32,789 bases of DNA from Pseudomonadota bacterium (lineage in GTDB: Bacteria; Pseudomonadota; Alphaproteobacteria; Rhizobiales; Rhizobiaceae). The DNA is taken from the NCBI GenBank assembly GCA_023399465.1, contig JAEWPB010000152.1, forward strand, positions 1 through 32,789. The letters run 5' to 3'. Below, piece by piece: positions 26,461-32,789 of this stretch. The position numbers and the translations under genes were made by a program. The notes under the pieces are model-generated. The model saw only the letters and a program-made list of their open reading frames with translations. It was not told the origin of the DNA and searched no databases. Numbering within the stretch: the stretch's first letter is position 1; each line of letters starts with the position of its first letter.

Positions 26461-26763
26461 ATGAGCGACCAGAACGACGAATACATCTATGACGAGGCAA
26501 GCGGCGAGTGGCGGCCCGCCTCCGAAATCGCGGCGGAAAAAGCCAAGGCTGCCGAGGTCCGCGATGCATCGGGAAATCTTCTCGAGGACGGGGATTCCGT
26601 CGTCCTGGTGAAAGACCTGAAGGTCAAGGGCGCCGGCCAGACCCTGAAGCAGGGAACGGTGATCCGGTCAATCCGGCTGACCGACAACCCGGAAGAGATC
26701 GATTGCCGCCATGACACGATCAAGGGCCTGGTCCTGCGCACCGAGTTCGTGCGCAAGCGTTAA
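26461..26763 (+). CDS. PhnA/YjdM C-terminal domain protein without zinc ribbon
   Basis: The 100-residue protein carries the PhnA C-terminal domain: VRDASGNLLEDGDSVVLVKDLKVKG near residues 33-57, then a strand rich in charged residues ending EFVRKR. In E. coli YjdM (PhnA) this domain follows a zinc ribbon, which is missing here and replaced by an acidic leader (MSDQNDEYIYDEASGEWRP). The biochemical role of the family is unknown, despite the alkylphosphonate label. AGGAGG lies nine bases before ATG 26461; an ATG at 26452 directly abuts that site and is too close. It is monocistronic with a hairpin just downstream. Confidence 0.82.
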   Translation: MSDQNDEYIYDEASGEWRPASEIAAEKAKAAEVRDASGNLLEDGDSVVLVKDLKVKGAGQTLKQGTVIRSIRLTDNPEEIDCRHDTIKGLVLRTEFVRKR

Positions 26764-26780
26764 GCCGCTAACTTCAACTG

Positions 26781-26806
26781 GCGCCCGGCCGTATTGCGCC
26801 GGGCGC
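26781..26806 (+). terminator. hairpin after the PhnA-domain gene
   Basis: GCGCCCGGC and GCCGGGCGC make a perfect 9-bp stem with an 8-base loop, 18 bases past the stop. The tail GGCTAAAT is not T-rich, so termination strength is uncertain. Confidence 0.5.
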
Positions 26807-27215
26807 GGCTAAATCATGGCCGGGACGGGATCGCAGTCAGGTCCCGCCCTCACTCTCGAGGCGCAGTGCGGGACCGGCCTCCGTCAGCATCGTAGGGCAA
26901 TGCGTTCAGGCGCTTGTCGTGGATCGTCTGACCAGAACGATTTTGCTCGGGATTTCAACTCAGCACCCAGGCGGATGCCCCGCTCGAACCGATGTCCTGC
27001 GAGGTCGCGCGCCAGTTCCGTCACATCACATCTGCTGTAGTGCCGAAGTTTTGGCAAGCTTTATGCGGCAGCATCGTGCTATTATTAAATCTTCAAGGCG
27101 GCGTTATTTGTGACAGGCTTTGCTCCTGTTTTCGCATCGTTGCAGTTCTCAGAAGCGAATTCCAATAGGCGCAACCACTTGCCCCTGCAGGGGCGAACAC
27201 TTGTGGAGAACGACT
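26807..27215. other. 409-base stretch without a convincing gene
   Basis: Open frames here are short and have no ribosome site or family resemblance. The first half is GC-rich; around 27040-27110 the sequence becomes AT-rich (including TGCTATTATTAAATC), which suits a promoter region for the HdeA-like gene. No good -35/-10 pair could be fixed by eye. A 14-bp palindrome at its right end is listed separately. Confidence 0.5.
27181..27194. promoter_or_regulatory. perfect 14-bp palindrome before the HdeA-like gene
   Basis: GCCCCTGCAGGGGC is a perfect palindrome 21 bases before the ATG. It may be an operator or form a hairpin in the 5' leader close to the ribosome site. Confidence 0.35.
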
Positions 27216-27506
27216 ATGAAACGCCTTTTAATCGCACTCGCAGTTGCAGGCATCGCTCTGCCTGTTCCGGTCCTGGCCGCAGAAGTGGACATGTCGAAGG
27301 TAACCTGCCAGCAAGTCGGCGCAATGCCTCCGGGCAAGACGATTGCTGTAGCCATGTGGATGAATGGCTATGCCCACGGCAGGATGGGCAACCCCATGGT
27401 TGACGGCGACAAGGCGCATGCCAACGCCGAGAAGGTCGCCGACTATTGCAAGAACAATCCTTCCACCCCCTTGGCCGACGCGATAGAGGCCATCTCCAAG
27501 ACGTAG
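27216..27506 (+). CDS. HdeA/HdeB-like periplasmic protein
   Basis: A 96-residue secreted protein: signal peptide MKRLLIALAVAGIALPVPVLA, then a mature part of about 74 residues. Two cysteines, C31 (VTCQQVG) and C78 (DYCKNNP), frame the mature domain as in the acid-stress chaperone HdeA, where they form a disulfide. MWMNGYAHGRMGNP between them is typical of alphaproteobacterial members of the family. Such proteins protect periplasmic proteins at low pH in enterobacteria; the role in this group is less clear. ATG 27216 follows GTGGAG. It stands alone, convergent with the amine oxidase gene. Confidence 0.8.
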   Translation: MKRLLIALAVAGIALPVPVLAAEVDMSKVTCQQVGAMPPGKTIAVAMWMNGYAHGRMGNPMVDGDKAHANAEKVADYCKNNPSTPLADAIEAISKT

Positions 27507-27683
27507 CGGATGCTGCGAGAGGTAGCGTCGTCTTGAGCTCTGCGCCGTTCGCTTCCGGCGCAAAGCCCGTTCTGCTCCAACGATCCCAACCGCCGTTTTG
27601 AGCCCATCCTCCCCGCCTGATATACTTACAGTAGACTGCTCTCGGGCTTCATCCGTGGCACTTCATCGGAACGCTTCAAGAGC

Positions 27684-27716
27684 GGTGCCCCCGTCCGGCA
27701 AGGGGCAGGGGCACCC
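27684..27716 (-). terminator. hairpin after the amine oxidase gene
   Basis: GGTGCCCC and GGGGCACC form a perfect 8-bp stem with a 16-base loop, about 21 bases past the amine oxidase stop on the minus strand. There is no clean T tract. Confidence 0.45.
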
Positions 27717-27736
27717 GCAGTTCAGTTCGGATGCCG

Positions 27737-29719
27737 CTACTTCGTCCGCAGCGTCAGCGCCGGGTTACGGGCGAAGAAGTTGTGCGGCATGATGTGCACG
27801 GTCTTCCATTCCGTCGACATGACCGGCCAGTCCTCCATGCGCGGAATATGGTGGAAGCCGGCGGAGAACCAGGTGACGATATCCTTGCCCATCAGGCTCT
27901 GGTCCTTCTTCACCCACTCGGCGAGCGTATCCGAGCCGTCGCTCTGCATGGCGAACTTGCCGCCGGCATAACGCTGTTCCGGATCGTGAACCGTGTTCCA
28001 GACCGAGTATTCGATATAGGCGTTGCGCTTCATCGGCGGGTCGTTGGCATAGTCGTAGGGACCATAGGCAACGTTGCCATGATGGATCATCCAGCCCGGC
28101 TCATGGCCGAGATAGCCTTCGCGCGACGGGTTGGAGATGTGGAAGAAACGCGGCTGCGAGGAAGAAAGCTTGTAGCGCGCTGCCATCTCGCTATGCGGCA
28201 TGTTGTGCTCGACCGTCCACATCGACTTGCGCGGGCTCGACGGATCGAGCTTCGCCGGCACGATGTCCATCGTCGAGAAATGGTTCACCGGCTGGTCGAC
28301 GTCGAAGTCGATGCGGAAGTTGAAGTAGTGGTCATGGTTGGCGGCAACGAGGTTCGGCGCGATCAGCGTGCCATAGGCCGTGTCCGCCTTCGCCGTCGGG
28401 TCCTTCATCGAGGCGGAGGCCACACCCTTCACCGCATCGAGGCCCGTCGCGCCGACATAGATGCTGACCTGGCCGTTCTGCTGCAGGCGATAGTCGACGA
28501 GATAGTCATAGTTGCCGACTTCCGAGGCGGTGCGGACCACCAGTTCCGTCGCCGGGCGGCCTTCCGCCGGCACCGGGTTTTCCGGGGTCTGAGCAAAGAC
28601 CTCGAAATGGCGCCAGGCCGGATCGCCGATGTTGCGTTCGAAGACGCAGATCGCATCCGGAATGACGAGCGGATCGCCCTTGTCGTCGGCGATCGTCGCC
28701 GGCAGGAAGGTGGCGTGCGACGGGCAGTCGACACCGGCGCGCAGGGGGCTCAGGAACAGGCCGAAACCGTATTCCCCGCTGTCCATGTAGGTGCGCCAGT
28801 ACCAGCCTTCCGTCGGGTCCATGTACGGCACGAAGACTTCGGAGAGATGCGTCTGGTAGATGACCGAACGCCAGGTCCCGTCATCGTTGACGTCGAGATT
28901 GGAGATCACCAGGCCCGGCCGCTTGTCGACGCGGAAGTTGAAGCGCCAGATGTCCCATTCCAGGTGACTGCCGTCGATCTTGTAGTTCACGCCGCCTTCC
29001 TGAGCCAGGGTGACGGGCTTGGTTTCGGGTCTGAGCGGCAGGCGCTTGGCCACTTCTTCTTCCGTATAGCCCCAACTGTCGGACGGTTGCGGCTCGACGA
29101 CACCGGTATCGATGACGCGCTGCACTTCCTTCTTGCCGATGTCGTAGATCGCGAAAAGGCCTTCGATCGGCTTGGCGTAGAAGTTGGAGCCGTCGGGCAC
29201 CTGGTAGCAGGGCACCTTCATCAGGCGGGAATTGTTGTATTCCTCGGTGAAGAAGTTGCCGCCCGTCAGCGGCAGGCAGAAGGCCTGATCGGGCTTCAGC
29301 CCGCGCTTGGCAAGCCCCGCCACCATCTCGGGATGGCCAAGCGCGCCTTCCAGCGCGTTCATGAACTCGGTGAAGAGCACCATCGGCTGGCCCGATGTCT
29401 TCGCGTTGCTCTCGACCGTGCCCTTGGTAATGTTGACGACCGCCTCGCTGAAGCCGTCGGCGCTGGTGAAATAGACCGTCGCCCTGCGGTCGAGGCTGTC
29501 GCCTTCCTTCCAGGCCAGAACATCGGCCTTGGCCGGCTCCTTCAGCTCGATCAGCGGATACAGCGTATCGTCGTCCACGACTTTCTCGCCGCGCATGATC
29601 TGGTTGATCTTCTGGTATTCCTCGGCCGTCAACCCGTCGAGCGGGTGAGCGCAAGCCGCCGTGGCGACAAGGCCCATCGCCAGCGCCGTCGCTGACAGAT
29701 GCTTCGTCAGTTTCATCAT
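27737..29719 (-). CDS. tynA: periplasmic copper-containing primary-amine oxidase (tyramine oxidase type)
   Basis: The 660-residue protein is a copper/topaquinone amine oxidase with a signal peptide (cleavage near ACA-HPLDG). The cofactor tyrosine is Y404 in GNYDY, which self-processes to topaquinone. The catalytic base is D313 in YMDSGEYGFG. The copper ligands are H462 and H464 (ANHDHYF) and a histidine of GFHHIPRMEDWP (623-624). It oxidises a primary amine such as tyramine or phenylethylamine to the aldehyde, releasing ammonia and hydrogen peroxide in the periplasm. It lacks the extra N-terminal domain of E. coli TynA and is accordingly shorter. ATG 29719 follows GGGAGAGGAAACG. It lies 25 bases after the aldehyde dehydrogenase, which should take its product onward. 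Confidence 0.93.
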   Translation of the reverse strand: MMKLTKHLSATALAMGLVATAACAHPLDGLTAEEYQKINQIMRGEKVVDDDTLYPLIELKEPAKADVLAWKEGDSLDRRATVYFTSADGFSEAVVNITKGTVESNAKTSGQPMVLFTEFMNALEGALGHPEMVAGLAKRGLKPDQAFCLPLTGGNFFTEEYNNSRLMKVPCYQVPDGSNFYAKPIEGLFAIYDIGKKEVQRVIDTGVVEPQPSDSWGYTEEEVAKRLPLRPETKPVTLAQEGGVNYKIDGSHLEWDIWRFNFRVDKRPGLVISNLDVNDDGTWRSVIYQTHLSEVFVPYMDPTEGWYWRTYMDSGEYGFGLFLSPLRAGVDCPSHATFLPATIADDKGDPLVIPDAICVFERNIGDPAWRHFEVFAQTPENPVPAEGRPATELVVRTASEVGNYDYLVDYRLQQNGQVSIYVGATGLDAVKGVASASMKDPTAKADTAYGTLIAPNLVAANHDHYFNFRIDFDVDQPVNHFSTMDIVPAKLDPSSPRKSMWTVEHNMPHSEMAARYKLSSSQPRFFHISNPSREGYLGHEPGWMIHHGNVAYGPYDYANDPPMKRNAYIEYSVWNTVHDPEQRYAGGKFAMQSDGSDTLAEWVKKDQSLMGKDIVTWFSAGFHHIPRMEDWPVMSTEWKTVHIMPHNFFARNPALTLRTK

Positions 29720-29744
29720 CGTTTCCTCTCCCTTTTCCTGCTTA

Positions 29745-31151
29745 TCAGGCGAAGACCACCTGGATATCGGTGTATTCGGCAAGCCCCTCTTCCGCGAACT
29801 CGACGCCGAAGCCGGACGACTTCACCCCGCCGAAGGGTGCATTCGGCTGGATGGCGCCGTGCTTGTTGATCCAGACGGACCCGCAGGCCAGACGGCTCGC
29901 GACCTTCTTCGCGGCCTCGATATCGGACGCCCAGACCGAGCCGCCGAGCCCGTTCGGGCTGTCGTTCGCCAGCCGGATCGCCTCCTCGACATCGGCATAG
30001 CGGATGATCGGCAGCGCCGGACCGAACTGTTCCTCGTCCACCAGCGCATCGCCGTTGCGAAGTCCGGCAACGATGGTCGGGGGGAAGAACAGGCCCTCGC
30101 CCGGCTCGCCGCCGAGCAGCACCCTGCCCCGGCCCTTGGCATCCGCGACGAGCCGCGAAACCTTGTCGAACTGCATGCGGTTCTGGATCGGCCCAAGAAT
30201 GCTTGCCTCCTCCATGCCGTTGCCGACGGGGATGTTCCTCGCATAGGCGACGAGCGCATCGCAGACGGCGTCGTGGATGGACTCGTGCACGTAAAGCCGC
30301 TTCATCGCCGCGCAGGTCTGGCCGTTGTTGATAAAGGCGCCCCAGAACAGCCCTTCGGCGATCTTCTGAGGATCGGCATCGGGCAGCACGATGCCGGCGT
30401 CATTGCCGCCCATTTCCAGCGTCAGGCGCTTCATGGTCGCGGCGGCGGACTGCATGACCTTCTGGCCGGTGGCGCAGGAGCCGGTGAAGACGATCTTGCG
30501 GATATCGGGATGCGCCGACATGGCTCCGCCGAGATTGAACGCCTTGTCCTCGCCCGTCACCACATTGACGACACCCGGCGGCAGAACCTCGTTCATGATC
30601 TCGACGAGCCTGAGGGTGGAGAGCGGCGTATAGGGCGACGGCTTCACCACGACCGTATTGCCGGTGCGCAATGCCGGCAGGATGTGCCAGACGGCGATCA
30701 TGACGGGGAAATTCCACGGCGTGATCGAGCCGACGACGCCGAGCGGCTTGCGATGCAGTTCCACGCGCCCCTGCTCGTTGTCCTGCAACACCTTGACCGG
30801 CAGGGAGAGCCCGGTCGTGTAGCCCGCCCAGGCGACGGCACCACCAACCTCCCAGCGTGAGCCGAGGCCGTTCAGCGGCTTGCCCTGTTCGAGAGTGATA
30901 ATCTCGGCAAGCTCGGCGGCATGCTCCTCGATCTTGGCCGTCACCGCGGCGCAGGCGGCCTGCAGGGCCTCGTCGCTCTGTACCGACCAGGCCGGGAATG
31001 CGGCCTTGGCGGCCGCAACGGCCGCATCGAGCTCGGCTGCGCCCATGTCGGGCGCGCGACCCACCACCTCGCCCGTCGCCGGGTTGGTGACGGTAAAGCC
31101 CGAACCTGCAGGCACCGGCTTGCCGCCGATGGTTGCCTTGAATTCCATCAT
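29745..31151 (-). CDS. aldehyde dehydrogenase paired with the amine oxidase
   Basis: The 468-residue protein has a complete active site: N147 in TPWNFPVM, K170 in VVKPSPYTP, E246 in LEMGGND and C280 in NNGQTCAAMKR. It would oxidise an aldehyde to the acid with NAD(P) in the cytoplasm. Placed between a FeaR-like regulator and the amine oxidase, it takes the position of FeaB (phenylacetaldehyde dehydrogenase) in the E. coli tyn/fea system, though I cannot say it is the same subfamily; the length is about 30 residues shorter. GAGGAGGCAGAA precedes ATG 31151; the next codon is also ATG. The open frame upstream covers the promoter region. Confidence 0.9.
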   Translation of the reverse strand: MMEFKATIGGKPVPAGSGFTVTNPATGEVVGRAPDMGAAELDAAVAAAKAAFPAWSVQSDEALQAACAAVTAKIEEHAAELAEIITLEQGKPLNGLGSRWEVGGAVAWAGYTTGLSLPVKVLQDNEQGRVELHRKPLGVVGSITPWNFPVMIAVWHILPALRTGNTVVVKPSPYTPLSTLRLVEIMNEVLPPGVVNVVTGEDKAFNLGGAMSAHPDIRKIVFTGSCATGQKVMQSAAATMKRLTLEMGGNDAGIVLPDADPQKIAEGLFWGAFINNGQTCAAMKRLYVHESIHDAVCDALVAYARNIPVGNGMEEASILGPIQNRMQFDKVSRLVADAKGRGRVLLGGEPGEGLFFPPTIVAGLRNGDALVDEEQFGPALPIIRYADVEEAIRLANDSPNGLGGSVWASDIEAAKKVASRLACGSVWINKHGAIQPNAPFGGVKSSGFGVEFAEEGLAEYTDIQVVFA

Positions 31152-31205
31152 TTCTGCCTCCTCGATGAACGCCCCGCCTCCTGTTGCGGGGACATTTGGA
31201 GGCAG

Positions 31206-31260
31206 AGTATAGAGGCGCACGGCCCGCCGGGCTTGGACGGTACCGTCCCGCCTTTTGGAC
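31206..31260 (-). promoter_or_regulatory. candidate promoter and AraC-type activator site for the amine-oxidation operon
   Basis: On the minus strand TATACT (31211-31206) fits a -10 element. Seventeen bases upstream the -35 position reads AAGCCC, which is poor, as expected for an activated promoter. Two direct repeats of GTCCAA lie at 31260-31255 and 31238-31233, exactly 22 bases apart, and the nearer one overlaps the -35. This is the layout of AraC-family activator half sites. A 14-bp palindrome GGACGGTACCGTCC (31235-31248) includes the nearer repeat. The motifs are seen; the function is inferred. Confidence 0.45.
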
Positions 31261-31267
31261 AAAAGCG

Positions 31268-32191
31268 TCAATGGCAGCGCGCAACCGCACCCGGGGTCAT
31301 GCCGTATTTCTTGCGGAACTCGCGGTAGAAATAGGAAAGGTCGTTGAAGCCGCAGTCGAAGGCGACCGATGTGACACCCTCGGCCGGCTGCTCGCCCCTG
31401 GGGGCGGAAAGCCGCGCGTGGGCGAGTTCCAGCCGCCGGCTGAGCAGCCGGTGCCCGGGCGTTTCGCCGAGCGTCCTGAAATGCCGTTGCAACATGCGCT
31501 CCGAAACATTGAGACGGGAGGCGAGGTCACGGGGGCCGAAGGCGGGGTCGGCCCGGTGGCGGTCGATCATCGCCAGCGCACGGGAAAGCAGCGTTTCGGA
31601 AGGCGCCGCGCCGGTGACGCGGGTCGAGTGCAGGTAGGCTCCAAGGAGAGAGAGGAAAGCTTCGCCAAGGTGGGCCTGCGCGCCTTCCTCCAGCAGCATC
31701 TTGGCAATGACCGCGCGCATGGCGAGCCAGAGCGGATCGTCGCGCGAGATGGAGAGACCGCCGGCGCAGAGAGAGCCGAAGCGATGCACGACCTCTTCGC
31801 GGGGAATGTGCAGCGAGACCTGGTTCGAGCGCTCGCCCCGGTAGAGGAAGTTGGACGGCTTGACGGAATCGACGAGGAACATGTCGCCGACCGCAAGTTC
31901 GGCAACATGATCGCCCTGTTCGACGCGGCACTGGCCGGCATCCTGCACCAGCAGGAAAAAATGTTCGCCGGGATCCTGGCGGATGGAGCGCGGGCTGCGC
32001 GCGACCTCGGAGGCATCGAGCGCCACGATCGCCGTGTCGAACAAGCCGACGCGGCGCGTCGCGACGTCGCCATTGACGACCCCGCTTCGCCGCATCGGCT
32101 CCAGATCGAACGAACCGCAGACCCTCCTGATCTCCGCCTCGAGAATTTCTACCTGCACCGGCTTGTGCCCCGGCGTAATCAGCGACTGCAT
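31268..32191 (-). CDS. FeaR-like AraC-family transcriptional regulator
   Basis: The 307-residue protein has an N-terminal AraC-binding-like domain (about 20-180, with FFLLVQDAGQCRVEQGDH and LAVGDMFLVDS) and a C-terminal double helix-turn-helix (about 205-305). The latter includes LASRLNVSERMLQRHFRTLG and VTSVAFDCGFNDLSYFYREF. This domain combination is that of FeaR, which activates tynA and feaB in E. coli in response to aromatic amines or aldehydes. It is the first of three genes on this strand, 116 bases ahead of the aldehyde dehydrogenase. ATG 32191 follows AGGAGGGGGGCGCT; a further upstream ATG at 32233 has no such site. Confidence 0.88.
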   Translation of the reverse strand: MQSLITPGHKPVQVEILEAEIRRVCGSFDLEPMRRSGVVNGDVATRRVGLFDTAIVALDASEVARSPRSIRQDPGEHFFLLVQDAGQCRVEQGDHVAELAVGDMFLVDSVKPSNFLYRGERSNQVSLHIPREEVVHRFGSLCAGGLSISRDDPLWLAMRAVIAKMLLEEGAQAHLGEAFLSLLGAYLHSTRVTGAAPSETLLSRALAMIDRHRADPAFGPRDLASRLNVSERMLQRHFRTLGETPGHRLLSRRLELAHARLSAPRGEQPAEGVTSVAFDCGFNDLSYFYREFRKKYGMTPGAVARCH

Positions 32192-32282
32192 AGCGCCCCC
32201 CTCCTGGCTCCCGCAGAATGCTTCCTGATGCAAGCTATCTCACCACGAGGGCGTGTCGCAACGCTTTTCGCAAGCGGCAATT

Positions 32283-32296
32283 GTCGCACGTGCGAC
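32283..32296. promoter_or_regulatory. perfect 14-bp palindrome upstream of the FeaR-like gene
   Basis: GTCGCACGTGCGAC lies about 92 bases before the regulator start, and TGTCGCA is repeated at 32254 and 32282. It sits in a 230-base gap without genes. An operator is plausible but the binding protein is unknown. Confidence 0.3.
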
Positions 32297-32421
32297 TGCG
32301 ATCAGCATAGATGCTCCCAGGGGTTCACAGGGAGCGCAATCGGCTGGAAGGGCGCCATACGAACGCAGGCTGGGAAACCGCCGGAGTGGAGAGCATGAAC
32401 CCGACGGGATGGTCGCCACCA

Positions 32422-32789
32422 TCAAGGCAGTTTTGGGGTCAGGTTGAGATTTTCCAGCCCATCGGCATCGCGTCGCGCATAGAACGATCCATCGGCGAGC
32501 CGGTCGAACCGCACCAGGATCTTCCGGGTGGCATCGATGATCGCCAGCCCGCCATTGTCGTCGAGGAACCACGCATGGGGATCGCCGGAGAACTTGAATA
32601 CCGCCATGCAGCCATTGTCCCCCGCGAGAGCGAAACCGCCTATCGATGACGCATCCTCGAGGAGGAGCTCGCAAACCGCGCCGCCCTCGACATCCTCCCA
32701 GATCTCGTAGTGGCCGGCGGGCGGCGCGGCATTCATGGCGGCGGCTGCGAGCGCAGTGACCGATAGCAACAAGGCGGCCAGGCCGAAGC
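32422..32789 (-). CDS. secreted AprI/Inh-like protease inhibitor domain protein (5' end missing)
   Basis: The frame is open to the right edge, where a hydrophobic Leu/Ala-rich signal peptide is under way (FGLAALLLSVTALAAAAMNA), so the start codon lies outside the window. The mature part is about 100 residues with two cysteines (in GGAVCELLL and GDNGCMAVF) and a beta-rich pattern ending LAIIDATRKILVRFDRLADG. This resembles the small lipocalin-like inhibitors of serralysin proteases (AprI/Inh). The match is by pattern only; no serralysin gene is in the window. Confidence 0.6.
   Translation of the reverse strand, partial: FGLAALLLSVTALAAAAMNAAPPAGHYEIWEDVEGGAVCELLLEDASSIGGFALAGDNGCMAVFKFSGDPHAWFLDDNGGLAIIDATRKILVRFDRLADGSFYARRDADGLENLNLTPKLP

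Noticed and set aside
27731..29695. Long plus-strand open frame opposite the amine oxidase
   Set aside because: The minus strand has a full copper amine oxidase with every catalytic residue; the plus frame is His/Arg-rich and has no ribosome site or motif.

Overview
The window is GC-rich, densely coded DNA with short gaps, frequent 4-base ATGA start/stop overlaps and strong purine-rich ribosome binding sites. Gene content (a DctB/DctD-type two-component system, two tripartite tricarboxylate transporter binding proteins, a TRAP transporter, GlxA-type and FeaR-like regulators) suggests an alphaproteobacterium, most likely in the Rhizobiaceae or a close relative. This is inference: there is no rRNA or housekeeping marker here. 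I see no tRNA, rRNA, CRISPR array, insertion sequence or prophage. The window reads as a catabolic accessory region with several import-and-degrade modules.

Region by region. (1) 1-2340, plus strand: end of a CoA-thioester operon with a 3-hydroxyacyl-CoA dehydrogenase-like SDR (cut by the window edge), a hotdog thioesterase and a thiolase, closed by a clear terminator. (2) 2369-11564, minus strand: a DctB-like sensor kinase and an NtrC-family response regulator, then a tripartite tricarboxylate transporter operon (tctC2-tctB-tctA-tctC1) with two different binding proteins, a strong terminator, and a succinate-semialdehyde-type aldehyde dehydrogenase. Next to the regulator lies a perfect palindrome placed like an enhancer, with a possible sigma-54 promoter downstream. 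(3) 11713-17567: single genes, namely a zinc alcohol dehydrogenase, a divergent SDR-like protein without the usual catalytic residues, a membrane-anchored FMN glutamate-synthase-like protein, and a GlxA-type regulator divergent from an alpha/beta hydrolase that may have two starts. (4) 17640-26257: the most interesting locus. A minus-strand operon encodes a GalB-like hydratase (PIG-L fold), a type I (VOC) extradiol dioxygenase, a GalC/LigK-type aldolase and a GalD/PrpF-type tautomerase. Diverging from it are a 6-phosphogluconate-dehydrogenase-like oxidoreductase, a LysR regulator with two DNA-binding domains, and a complete TRAP transporter (dctP-dctQ-dctM). (5) 26461-27506: a stand-alone PhnA/YjdM C-terminal domain protein and an HdeA-like periplasmic protein. 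(6) 27737-32191: a FeaR-like AraC regulator, an aldehyde dehydrogenase and a periplasmic copper amine oxidase, i.e. oxidation of an amine to aldehyde and then to acid. The right edge cuts a small secreted protein resembling AprI/Inh protease inhibitors.

How the parts fit. Region 4 can be read as a complete route: TRAP uptake of an aromatic acid, ring opening by the VOC dioxygenase, tautomerisation, hydration, then aldol cleavage to pyruvate and oxaloacetate. It resembles the Pseudomonas gallate (gal) pathway, but the usual LigAB-type gallate dioxygenase GalA is absent and an unrelated dioxygenase sits in its place. That is the best candidate here for an undescribed pathway variant.
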